64,000 nt of DNA, taken from the NCBI GenBank assembly GCA_038496675.1, contig CM076655.1:20672496-20736495 (forward strand). Reading direction: 5' to 3'. The notes under the pieces are model-generated. The model worked only from the letters and a program-made list of their open reading frames with translations. It did not search any database and was not told the origin of the DNA. Positions 25,301 through 38,700 of this stretch are shown here, one piece after another. This DNA comes from Rachycentron canadum (taxonomy: Eukaryota > Chordata > Actinopteri > Carangiformes > Rachycentridae). Made by a program: the position numbers and the translations under genes. The first letter of the stretch is position 1. Each line of letters begins with the position of its first letter.

Positions 25301-28300
25301 ATGGTACAGTTTTTTTTTTTTTTTTTTTCATCGTTCTCTTTTCCTCCTGTATTCTTTGTCTCACAGACACACATATTCTGTTTACTGTATAAAAAAAAAA
25401 AAAAAAGCTGGAACCAGGGAACAACTGGCATTTTAGCTTAAAAAGTCACCTACATGGTTAATCAATCTTTCAAATAGTTGCCAAATAATTGTGTGTTGGA
25501 CAGTTAATCAAATAACATTATTTTTTAAATTAGTAACAAGAGTGAAAGACTTGCTCTTCCTTTTTGTTGAATTGAGCACAGACAGTGAAAGTACAATCTG
25601 CGTTTATAGTTATTTCCAGTTATTTATAGCAACATATCAAGCATTATGCTTTGATGGGAATAAAGGAGATATTTTTGGGCAGAGTTCATGCTGGATAACA
25701 CAGATCAAACTGTACCTTGTGCCAGTGAGGAAACTGAGTTACTCATTTACAACCAGCTGTGGTTCATTCCTCAGCCTGTGTTATAGGACACACATGCTGA
25801 CATTTGATGGGCTTTTCATGTCATTTTTGACATTCAAAGACCTTTTTGAAAGTAGAGTATTTTCAAAAGGGTTGACAGATGACATTTATTTAGATGGTAA
25901 TGAGCCTGCATGGTGAGGATAACAAAGAACGCTGTTTTTGTTGTTTGTGTCACTTAAATTTGATCAAAATCCCTCTAAACAATTGATAGCAGAACTGTTT
26001 GATCTGCTCAGTGTTGAGTTTTTGTTAGACAATGCTGGGTGCTGCAGGAAATACTATAGATATTGAAATAATACCTAGTTTACTTGTCTGGATAAATAAG
26101 GGTTAAAATAAGATTTCCATGAGCCTAAAATCTGATTCTGTACAAATGTTGCTTCATGTTTCCAACGTCCATCTTAATGCTGAGAAAGACGAAGTTGAGA
26201 ACATCTGACATACAGACATGAGTTTTAGGTTTACTATATCCAAATGTTTGTGTCACTGGATCAATATTGATATTGTTCATTAGTATATTTGAGTAAAAAT
26301 GGAGAACATTGTACAAGAAATGGAAATGGTGACACTTGCTTCCTGTAGCTGATGTACTCACTAAGACCAACAACCTCATTCTCTCTCCCCCTGCCATTAT
26401 TTTATGGTTAAATGCTTCCAGTTCATAAATGTCCACAGTTAACCTATAACCTGATCCGTAAACCTCAGGTTAATCATTAACTTTTCACTCACTTGTCAGC
26501 GTGTCTCACTTCACTCTCCATTTTGATTTATGCATTGCACCTTGTAGCAGGTGCAGGGCTATGACAGATGTTTTGCCCCCATGCACCTACAACCATAATC
26601 TTTTAAACGTGCCTGGCTGCGTGTGTTTCTGCCAAATTATTTTCAGAGCAGCGTGCAGGTAACAGCTTGATAAATGAAATAATCCCTTGGGCTATAGCAG
26701 CTATGAAAATGCAGTCTCTTTTATTAGATCATCTTTCTCGTTCTAACAATGCTATTTAGAGGTGTTGTAATGGGACCGACATCAAGGATTAATGCGCCGA
26801 GCTGGCAGTCAGCAGCGCTGTGTTTTCTCCACATGTGGCTTCCTGTTGGCTTACATACAAATCCAGTGAAGGATGTTAGACACAGATCAATAAATGAGAG
26901 TATGTCGTGCTTGTGTGTGTGTGTGTGCGTGTGTGTGTGCGCGCGCGAGCCTTGTTAAAGTTTTCTTGAGCAAGATACCGAAAAAAATAACCTGCTCACT
27001 CAATGCAAGTCAGATAAGATTGGGAGCTCAGTGTTTGGTGATGCAAGTATGCATGTAGTTTGTTTTTCTGTTAAGATTGGGGCTGGTTGATTCAATATGT
27101 GCTGTTGGATATTTGGGCTTTGTGTCTCCTCTGTGCGTTCTTGATATCATGGTCACCTTGGTTAGAAAATCCTCCTCTATGCACCACAGATTGCCCAAAA
27201 GAGAATTGATTTTACTACCAAGTTGTCTCTGTATCCAATGCCTGAAATATCATGTTCATGTGGCATGAATCTCATCTGTTAAAAACACATACATGAGCCA
27301 CAGAGTTGTATCGAGTGACACGTTGCTTTGTTGCAATTAACATAGACATTATATTTAGTTTCCTATAAACCAACCTACTGATAAAATACTCACCAGTACC
27401 AAATGTGTCTTAATCGTCCTTAACAAATGCATAATCAACCCCTGTATGAGTAACATTTGTTAAACTACAGTGCCCACACCCCCACTGTGATTTTATTTTT
27501 TACTGAAACTGTTTATTTGAGAAGAGTTTTTAAAGACTTAAATTTTAAGGGGCTGAAGTGTTGATGGTAAAAAAAAAAAAAAAAAGTGAATAAAACCAGC
27601 ATTATACTTAAACTTAGAAAATCATCATTACCCACAGCATCAGAGTTAAATTTAACTCTCTTCATCATTTCAGTCATTTAGAGATCTGTCATTTACAAAT
27701 CACTTGCACAAATCAATCACACAAAATGCCTCTTTGAAAAATGTGATGTTGTAGTTGGACAGAAATCAAAGCATTTGTCTGGCCAGTGTGGACTATCACA
27801 GTATTTCACAACACATCTGCTCTCTTGCTGTCAAGTCATTAAAGTTCATTTACACAGATGGAAATACAGGTTAATGAACTGAGGCGCAGACATGCAGTCA
27901 TACGGCAAAGATGGCTGGTCCATCTTTTTTTTCTTCTAACTGAATGCAGAAAAAAAATCAAATTTCGCTCCCATGTTGCTGTCTGTTTTAGATAAACTGA
28001 CTAATATCACTGTTGAAATGCTTGAAATGTGAGTGTGTCCTGCTGCGTTTCTGAACATGAATGAAAAATGCTGAATTAAGGAATTAAAGAAGGTGGATGT
28101 CATTTAAAGATGTTTCCATGTAATGATCACTTTGCGTGTTAGCACCCTTGTAACACTTGCCTGTGTGTGTGTGTGTCTGTGTCATGTGTTTGTGTGCTGG
28201 TTTGTCATCCAGCAATGTAATGAGGTTTTTATGGCTCGAATGCTTCGCATCAGCAAACAAAAACAGCACATGGCCCACCATGTAAATGCATGGGACAGTT

Positions 28301-31300
28301 GCAGGCATGTTGGGTTCACAGACTGTTTACAAATGGCAGATGAACATCCCCCACACACACACACACCACCATCACCCCCTTTCACCTCATGCATTTAGCA
28401 CACACTGGAATTGAGCATGAGTGCATTAATGTTATTCTCAAGTGGCGTTTTTTCACATCACTGTCACAGTCGAAGATCGATGCTCCCCTGCCTCTTCCCC
28501 TTTACATTCAGCTTGTGATTAGTCAGTAAAAAAATGGCTTATTTGTTCCTAGAAAGCTTTAAACAAGGGGGGGTTGGGCAGGAAGGTCTGATATTCCCCA
28601 GACTCAACCCCGTTGCCTCGGTGATGTAATGATGCCCCGGCCCTCTCCACCCACCCCCCGGCAATTGTTGGAGACGTTAATGACCGGGCTGCACAGCAAA
28701 GCACCTGAGCTTTTTTGTTGTTTTGATACATTACATCATGGCTCGGGGCAAGAGAGGTGATGTCATACCGGGTCTCCAACTTCCCTCCCCCACCGTCGCC
28801 TCCCACTCACCTCCCCATTGCTTTGACTGGAGCAGCTCCAAAACCAGCTAGTAGTACGCTGCTTTCTAGGCATTGTCTGAGCCGGAGCAGCCAGGCTCTT
28901 TATGCACCATAACAAAAAGCTCCAGCCTCAGCTGTCTGCACACACAGAAAATTAATGTGTCAGATGTTTTATTGGTTTTAGTGGATTAGCTCTTGCTGTT
29001 TTCAAATGTGCATTAATCGCGGTCGGAAACTATTTTTATATTTGAGAGTCTGTGTCTGTCACTGTTTATACAATTTTTGCACAATTTAAATCTGATCATC
29101 AAGGATGAAGCTCACAAATAGCATCACAACATTTGTTTATGAGTGATGCCCAGCTGTAACCAAGGATTAGGGTCATTATTTATTAATGAATCTTTTTTTA
29201 ACCTTCAAAATGACAAAGACAGTGAAAGATGGTGAAACCTTAAAAATGTTAATTTTGTCCATGAAACTGTTTTGTCCATGAAATCTTTAAGAAGCTGGAA
29301 CCAGTGTTTTTTATTTTTTGTTTTTGTTTTTTTCCCTTTTTTGATCAATACTTGACTTCAACTATTAATCACTCATCAAAATAATCAGAATTTTCTATTG
29401 GTTGGCCTATTGATACTGCCCAGTAGCTTTAGTGTTAAAATGATGTTTTAGCTTTAGTCTTGTATGTAGTATGTTGGCTAGTTATATTGAAGTAACATCA
29501 AAATGACAAGACAACAATCATAATGGAACAAGATGGAGGATGGAGGTTTGACAGGAAAATGACATAGAAGAGAAATAAAAAAATAAATGTCATGTTTTTT
29601 GAAGCGTGCCACTTCTTGGTGATGTGCTGCTTTATCTTCGTCTGTAGAATACGTTCTGACAGCTCCAGTGATATTAAGTCTTGCTTCGTGTTTTGGTTGT
29701 GAAATGAACTGCTGCTTACTTTGTGACATGGATACGAAGTGTGGGTCTGTTGGTTATGGTCCTTCACACCCTCCTTGTTCCACGTGTTTTTGTAACCCTC
29801 ATCATACCCCAGTCTCACAGGAGAGCTTCACCCAATATCCAGAATCTCTAGAGACATGGCCTCCTCCACCTGAACAAACACATGCACAATATGCACAATA
29901 CACACTCATACTCTCCATCTCTGTAGTGGTGCTGTTTATTAGTTATTTGAAGCTGTGACAGTGACGCTGCTGCACATTGTAGTACAGCTGAATGAGGGTG
30001 AAGTGGGGGAGTCTATTGCCACTTTTTCTGTCTCTCTCTTTTACAAACACAGCCCCCCATCTTCATCCTCATCCTCATCCCTTCTCCTCCTCCGCCTCCA
30101 TTTCGCCATGTCTCGCTGCCTCCGTCGCCACAGCAACTGAAGGCCCCGGAGGGTGTGTGTGTGTGTGTGTAGATGGGGGGGTCGTCTGTTTAGCTGGGTG
30201 CGGGGGGCTCGTGCTCACCCAGTTGCCATGGATATTCCAGCTGAGTGACGGTGACAGAGTGACATCATCGCTGTCAGTGTCTCGTGCTTCGCCGCTGTTG
30301 GCCCATTTTGAGCCGTTTTCTTCCTCCTCTTCCTCCATCTCCCGGCTTCATCTTTTTTACTCCTTTACTCCAGAAGCGATGCTACTCTTTCTCTCCCTCT
30401 TTTACTCACTCTCTCCAGAGGAAGTGCTCCTGTCTCCGTTTCTGTCTCCCCGCCCAGGAAATGGCTTTCCTTCATGCGGTTACTATGCCAACAGGCTCCA
30501 GCCGCTGTCTTATGCCGAAGTGAGCGTGATAATGGCATTACTCGCACTGTGCTCCTCTCCTCCCTCTATCTCTCCATCCCTATATCATCCATCCATTTAT
30601 TTCTCTACCCTGTAATTCTTATTTTTTTTTATCCTCCCACCACTCGTCTGCAGCTCCCGCCTGTTGTTTTGCTGTGCGTCGTCTCATTTCATCTCTTCAT
30701 CTCATCTCTCTTCCTCACTTTCAGTTTCTCAGCCGCCCTTCTCCTCTTTCCATCTCTCTATCCGCGCTGGGGGCGTAGCAAACCCTCCAGAGGAGCACAG
30801 CCGTCGTGGCCGCTCTTACGGCATCACTGTCAGGCAGGGAGGAGGTCCTTACTCCCCCACCACCCCCACCCCCGAGCCCCCATCTCTCTCCCCCACTTCC
30901 ACCACCGCCACCATCCCCTTCCCCTCCTCCCCTTCTCCACCCCTGACACACATACACACATCCCCCTGCCCCCGTTACAAACAAACCGCTGGGTTTAACG
31001 TACAGTACCTCGGTGGAGGCTGCAGGCGTCTCGGTCTTCAAATAATCTAATGGTGCATAAAGGCGTTTGTGTGTGCGTGTGTTTTCGTGTGTGGCTTTAC
31101 TTTCGGGAGAGGGAGGGGAGAGAGAGAGAGATAGAGAGAAGCAAGGCGGAGGGAGCAAACGTGAGTGAAAGTGTTGTCAGCCATTTTTCTCATCATCTTC
31201 CTTTTTTTTCCTGTTTTCTGCTTTATTATCGGCGCGTCGCTGCTCCTCCGGCTGGAGATGTGATTGTCAAGTGCGCGGAGAGAAGAAGCTGGCTTTTTCT

Positions 31301-32680
31301 TTGCTTGGCTATAGGATATATATATATTTATTTATTTATTATTTTTTTTTTTTTATCTCTCTCCCTCTCTTCCTCCACCTCCTCCTCCGTGGTTTTAAGA
31401 TCTTTCTGTGGGAAGCAGCGGGGCGGCTGGTGTTGGTTTGAGGAGAGTGATCAGGCCAAGGAACAGCGGATACTCCCCAAACTGTCAAGCCGCCGCCTCC
31501 TGCCAGAGAGACGGTGCAGCCGAGGGAGGGGAGAGGGCAGGTGGCTTGGATGAAGATGGGGGTCTGTGCTGTGGCATAGAGCAGGTCCGGGATGTTAGAT
31601 TTTAGCCCGGCGAACATTTTTTCATTATGAAACCATTAGCAGCATCAGACAGCAATGGAGTCCCGAGCCAGCAAGATAAAACCCCGGTAAGTAGCCTATC
31701 GACGTGCAATGTTTTCTCCCCCATCGTGCCCCCCCCCCTCATTTATGACCCACTAGATATGCTTACTGGCCGTATAATGGATGTGCATCGGATTTCTATC
31801 GAGCCTGTGCCAGATGAATGAACGCAGGGCAGACCAAGGACGAGCCAGAAACCCGAACATGTTGATCAGGGGCTGATTATTGCTCGATGTGTGTCAGTGT
31901 GTTGTACTAGAAACGGCCGCCATGTGCTTGCTGTCACTCACGCGCACAGACACACGCACACTCGCGTGAATTATAAGGACTCACTTGGTCATATAGGCCT
32001 AGCGCTGCGTTTTAATAACACATGCTTGTAGATGATTTAAATATCGCAACATAACATGAATATCAGCTCAACGAGACACACTATCGACCCTATATGGAGA
32101 CTATAGGTGCAGATCTATGTGTGTTCAACGACCGACGTCCCTGCCCACATTATGTTGAACAACGCACCGAGGTGACAATATTTGATTGTAGGTCCATAAG
32201 ACATGTCCGTGAAAAGAACCATATCAGCCAATCACCAGGTGCCAGGACAGAGAAAAAACCAGGAGCCTTTGCAATAGATCAGAGTGGTTTGATGGGAGGT
32301 GATGTCATGTGTGCAGAGATGAAGCTGCCCTAAATTCAGTTATCCCACCTTTTAGCCTCTGTGAGCTGTTACAGCCCTGGCAGCCTCGCAGTAAATGATG
32401 CAAGGTGAGATATTTTAAAGCAGAGGAAGATAAAAATCGACCCTTGCTGTTGAAAGGCCTGTTCTTTTGCTTCGTGGTGATCAGCAGCTGATGCACTAGT
32501 TTGACCCACCGGCTGGTTTGCCGCTGCTCGCTGGTGGCGCTGTCCGTGGTGCTGGAGCAGCCGGCAGCGCCAGCAGACACTTGGAGGCCCGAGCTGATCT
32601 GCACTTGAACGGTGAACGGATTGATCGGCTGTCAGCGCCGCTGGCATCACTCACACACACACACCGGGACCACGCCGCAG

Positions 32681-32713
<33 letters not shown>

Positions 32714-35700
32714 CACACGGCAAAACCATGGTAATGTTGTAAATCACACTGATGGACGGTTCCTGGATCACAGAGCACAGATGCCCAACGAAAAATCACC
32801 TTAATATTCCTATAATAGTCATAGATGTGTCATTGTTGGTGACATACTTCATCCACTTTCCACACAGTTTGTGCAGCTTCCCTCATTGAGGTCTTACAGG
32901 GCCACTAAAAACCTCTGCAGATGCAAAAATCCTCACTTTCTACAACCTCTTATTGGATTTAGTTACACATTTTTCATGAACATTTTTCCCTGAGGTGAAT
33001 AGTGAAGAGGGAGTGAATATGTGGCCAAAAGCAACTTTCTATAAGTGAACTTGTTTATATGTCATGAAGCCTTTTTATGTCTTACGTAAGTAGTTGCCTC
33101 TTTTTTAAATGTGCAACACAAATAAACATGCATTGCCTTGTCTTGCCTAAACTTAATCTTTTAGTTGGCTTGAGGGCTTCAACATCCATACATAGTGTGC
33201 TACTAATTTGTATGCTGACACAGACTGTAGCTTTACAGCGTATAATATTTTAAGGCATTCTTGGGCTGATATGGTTAGACCTTCATAATCTATAGACATA
33301 AAGGCGTGCTGTGTCATTTGAGTAATCCCCTTATTGAAACAAATCTTTCAGCATTGATTTGACTGGTTTTCCAGGAATCTCTCAAAAGCACAGAGCCACG
33401 TGGGCGGTAGCTGCTTCACACACTTAAAATATCCCTAAAGCATTTATGATGTGGTTATTATAGTTAGTTTTACCAGGGGAAGGGAAACGGCACATGTGCC
33501 TTCAAGCAGCACATCATTCTAATTCAAGTCATTACTGGCAGGGTACAGATTTTTCTACATCCAAAACATGATTAAAGTCCAACATGCATACACCTTAAGT
33601 TGAATTAAACCAACAGACAAGCCAGCAAGTCAACACCATAGCAATTATTTAAACAGTGGGAAGCATGAACGCAACAATCTTTAACCTCAAAGGCCTTTAG
33701 ATGTTCAGATTCCCTGTATCTCTCTTTTCTCTATCCTCTATCTTATCACACATCCCCTTAATTTCATTTTGTTGTCCTATGTTTTTAGCATATAAATGGA
33801 GGCTTGGGTAAATATTCATTTAGCCCAGCAGGAAACCCACCATGGTTAAAGTCAATAACAGCCACCATATCCTATTACAGTAATGACATCACCATAGTAG
33901 GCTCGAGACCATTGGCTGCAATGTGTTAAATACCCATATTGCTTATCTTTTTCTCTGGAGACCCGAGGTTTCCATTTTTATGGCTGCATTTTATCTTTAC
34001 TGCAACAAGGCACATGTTGACTTACACGGTCACAGTACAATTCATGTTGATTTATCAGCTTTTTATGGACCCTGATGGCTTCATTTTCTGGTGATAGCTT
34101 TGCCATGAATGCTGTCGCCTTATCTTTTATGGAATTGATGTCTATATTTGTAAGACCTGTGCCCAAATATTTTAGCCTTGCTGGGCTAAGAAAATAAATC
34201 AGATGGAAATTGCAGTCAGCGACTTGACACTGAGAGCCTTCTTTCATAAAGACGAAAGCTATGTAAATAAGATGCATAAATTTAATGATATTCCTATTAA
34301 TGAAAACTGCCTGTAATACGAACACACTTTAAGATATTAATGATTTGTTGTACTTCCACCAGTATACCTTTTACAGTGGGCAATCTGGAACAACTGTGAT
34401 TGTAATGGCAGTACTGTGGACTGTATTCTTCATTATAGGTAATCATCTCCCCCGACTTACTGCTGGCTTGTGTGGTGCTGACTGGCGGAGCTGTAACTAG
34501 GGAGAGGAAAGCCCAGAGAGCATATCAGGCCCATTTAATCGGACACCCCGCTGAAAGGGTTTTAATCTCTTGATCCGTGAAGCTTGGGAAAGTGAGAAGC
34601 TGCCACCATGGTCAGGGGAAACTCTGGGACCTGTATGTCTCTTTAACAAGCAGATACAATTAAAACCACTTGGGAAATGTTCGAAGAAGCTGTAGAACTA
34701 CCGGTAGAGTAAATTCAGAAAGAAAAAAATCCTTTTGTTGTTGTCTTTTGAAAAATAATTGAAATCTGTTAAACTAGCAATTTAAGTTGGACTGTTTTCA
34801 GTGAAACCGGGACTCTTTTTGAGGCTCTGTGCACCATGCAGGGTTGCATTTCTGAGCTTAGCCACCCAGAGCATTGGATGTGTAGTGTAGTAGCACAGAT
34901 TCACCCCGAGCACATAAAGGCGGTAAAGAGATTGAGAGCCAGCCAGCCATCGCTTCCACCCAGGGCTTCCACCCAGCAATCTAGGTCATTAGGTCTACAG
35001 TGTAATTTAAGGAGCGCCACATCTGCTCACATGTAGGCAGAACTGAATGTTGTGGCTCGAGCATTAGAGCGATGCTTAATCCTCCTGTGACAGCTGATTG
35101 TACGTATTTTCGGCTCACGGTTCTACAGAGCTCACTTCATTTGTTTGTGAGAGAACACTGAATTTGGAGCACAGAAGTACAGAGAGGCCTATATAAGGTA
35201 GGAGAATAATCATAATTTGGTGCAGCGGTCGATGTTGAGCATTGTAAAGGCAGATTTAACCAATCGCGTGTTATTTCAGACTCTGCAGATCGATTGGGGT
35301 TAACATTGCCCAGTGCATGTATTGCCATGTCGTCGTGCCACTGATTGGAAAAGCTTAATGAGCGTGTGTCAATATTGTTGTGATGGCATCCGTCTTGGTC
35401 CAATTTCTTGCATGCCATTGGGCCGAATAGGTCAATGGACCAAATGCTTATGGACTGTATGGACCCTGGCTTATTGACCAACAGACTGATGACCTAAATG
35501 AGTGGAGAGAAAGGATTAAGTGTTTATTATCCTCTCCCTTTATCCGTCTTTCCTGCCCTCCCTTTATCTCTCCAGGAGGAGGGGCTTGTTTGTGGGGGGT
35601 TTTGTTTGGAAGAGGGGGGACCTTTTCTAACTGGTTGTGGAAACCAGTGGGGATATTATTATTGACACGTTGACCACTCCAGTGCCTGGCTGGAAAGCCA

Positions 35701-38700
35701 TATTGACAAACTCCACATGACTGGTCCTGTACTCTCAATAATGAGAATATTCAATTCATTTCCTCCTGGTGCACTCCCACTTATTGACTGTGCATCTAAA
35801 ATGTTAAGAATATGTAAACAATTAGGGATTTACTTGACATTGATGTTTAATTTAATACCAATTAAGCTTGGTTAGCTACTGTATTTCTTTGTTCAGTTGG
35901 ATTTATTTGGTTATGTGGTATGTCCACATCAATAGCATTGTTACTGCAATATATAATTATGCACAGACACGAATGCATTGTATTTAGTTTTTGTAGCTGA
36001 AGGCTTATGTACAACATGAGTCTTTTAAATAGAGAAGGCTGGTAAAATTCTACACTTTCATTTTATTAGGAAATTGATGAAAAGACCAAAATCCAGATAG
36101 TCCCTCTATCTGACTTCCCCGCAATGTCTGTGGCACTGAGATCCCAGCCTATTCTGCCATACTAAAGATGTAAATATTAAAAAATTGGGTCATGCATATA
36201 TACTTTATGCAAAATATTTTCCCATGAAATGGCTTTGAGGCTACTTTCAGCTACAGATTGATAAGAAATTACAATGCTTCTTAATAAGGTCAAATCATTG
36301 TTGGTATGTTTTTTTTTTAGGGGGGGGGGGGGGGGGTTTCAGGCACATCAGTTTAGCTCCCAAAACTCAACAAACAAAAATGTGATCAGGTTTGTCACTG
36401 CTGTCACAAACAAAGACATTCATCACATTAACACAATATTCTCCAGCCGGTAATAATAACATGTGGCAGCCAGAGTGAAGTCAACCAGATGAGGGGATGG
36501 GAAAAAGTAGCCTGAGGGGGGGTTAGTGACTGGCTGGCCTCTCTGGTCGACCATTTTGGTTAGTGCAGCCAGCCAGATAATTAAACGTGATGGCAATCTT
36601 TGACACAGTGTAATCACATCACACCTCAGTGCCACAGGAGCTGCTCTGTCTGCCTCTCAGTCTCTTGTCACTGACACATAAATGCACTTTGTGAATAGAC
36701 GTATCTCTCATTCTAATTTTCCTTCATAATCAGTGCAGAAAAGTCTTCAAATAACTTGCGACACCTTCAGTGTATTGGCACCTCCATGATCTTCAGTTTT
36801 ACTGTGGTTCATGAATATTGAGAAGTCTCTTAGTCAAAACCAGTTTCCGGTATTCCACATTGATAACTCTGGCAGCAAAACACTTTCCCTCCCATCTCCA
36901 AAACTCTTTAATTAAGCCATAATGCAGAGGAGCCTCAGAGGCTGTGACGATGGACATTTTCCTAGAGTACGTTCGAGAGCAGATGATGGCTCCAACCCAT
37001 TTACTTGCAAATGAACCTCCCAAGATGTATTTCTATCCAATCTATTCCATTTGTCATCCGAGTTAGACTTCACGCTGTCTTTGCCGTTGAGACCGATTTC
37101 CAAAACTATCTGAGGCTGTGTAATCATTCACACCCTAAAGTGCATTTTGAAGTGGGTGATGCTGACACCCAAACTACTGTACTACAGAGACCATCTTAAC
37201 TTTTACAGTTCAGATGAGAAGAGCTAAAAGGCTTGATAGTAACTGTACAGTCTGTCCAGTATCACAGATTCACTAGGATTTACTGGAAAAAAATGTATTT
37301 CTGAAAAAGCTCTGTTAAAAGTTTCTACCATCCAGAGGAAGGCTTGAATCACGGCACATAAATTAAATTCCAAATCTTGTTTACTATCCACATCTGAAAT
37401 TATAAAGCATGTAAAAGAACTGTAAACTCGCTCTCAAGATGTTTAGATTTGGCTCTGATATGAACAGAGATGAATGAAACGGCCTAGTTAAATCAGCCAC
37501 ATTTGACTTTTAGGTGTAAAAATGTAATATTGATGATCTGCTACAGCCAGAAGTGGAGTTGAAAGTGGTTCAGAGCGGTCTCCCTGCTGAGGATCAAATA
37601 TATATTGGTAAATAAAACATTTAAGCCATAAAATATTCACATCTATAGACCCCATGAACCAGTTTACACAGTTTGATTAAATTCATAATTCACCCCTCTG
37701 GCATTCTAGTCAGATATGATGAATTTCACTTGAAAACACAATATATTGTATGCATTTAGAATGATATATAAAATATAATTAGAATTTAAATGTCATCTAT
37801 AGTATTTGCTCAACATTTCCATGTGTTAAATTATCCAAATATTAATGTTTTAAGAGTTTGAAATAGGTTGCAGTGATATATACTGTTAGGTATAATTTTT
37901 ATCCTGTCACACTTAAACTGTACATATCTATGTTTGAAATTAAAATGTTGGTTATTTTAATGATTTGAAATTCTCATTTAATTCATAAATGATTTTCATT
38001 TAATTGTGTCCAAAGTGATACCTTAAAAGGCCTTGTTTTGCCCAAAATCCCAAAATATTCAATTGATAATCATATAAAAAAGAGGGGGGAAAATGGCACC
38101 GGTAAATATTTATTATTTTTGCTTCTTAAACTAACTGTTTCAGCTCTTCTTAAAAAAAAAAAAAACACACACACACAAGTACTAACTAATGTACTTTAGT
38201 TTAGAGCTGCCTCCTAAAACTTTAGTAGGACACTTCTGATGTATTTTACATTACAGGGTCATCTCCATAGAGAAGTGGGATGGCTCATTTAAAATATGGC
38301 TAATTACAGTGGGGCTTTCTGGTACTTAATACAGTGTGAATTACTCAGAGGGGTTTCCCCCATTACTGCCTGGCGTTCATGTAGATTAACCGAGTTGCAT
38401 GCTTTAATTAGGGTATTTCCTTGATGTATGCAGCGCTGCTTGTTTGTTTGTTCAGTTCATGAAAGAAGTTCCAGTGCATTTAACGGCTAAAAGCTGAAAT
38501 TTACTAGCATGTAAGAGTGTAAAAATGTGTCACTAAAGTTTTGGTGTTTTTGTCAGTACATTTTTTTTACTTTATCTCATCTAAACTGAAACCCTGAGGG
38601 TTTTTTAGACCCTTAAGAGCCCCCTTTTGACACTTATCTGATGAGCGCAGATGAAAAGGAGGTTACTGTTTTAGTCCCATCGATGTTTTTGACAGATTCC

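Larger units (their letters stand above)
24222..31626 (+). other. Intron of the long isoform, ending in the short isoform's promoter and 5' UTR
   Basis: No coding exon is recognised in 24222-30000. It has poly-T and poly-A tracts, two family 2 repeat fragments (about 25405-25490 and 29280-29420), a TG/CG microsatellite at about 26911-26948 and a GC-richer block at 28560-28860. From about 30000 on, CpG, C/T-rich and G/A-rich tracts become dense, which suggests promoter and UTR sequence. Confidence 0.75.

Noticed and set aside
29992..31158. Long open frames on both strands in the short-isoform promoter region
   Set aside because: Composition is Ser/Pro/Gly/Arg-rich low-complexity caused by C/T- and G/A-rich tracts; no known domain, and frames disagree with the transcript.
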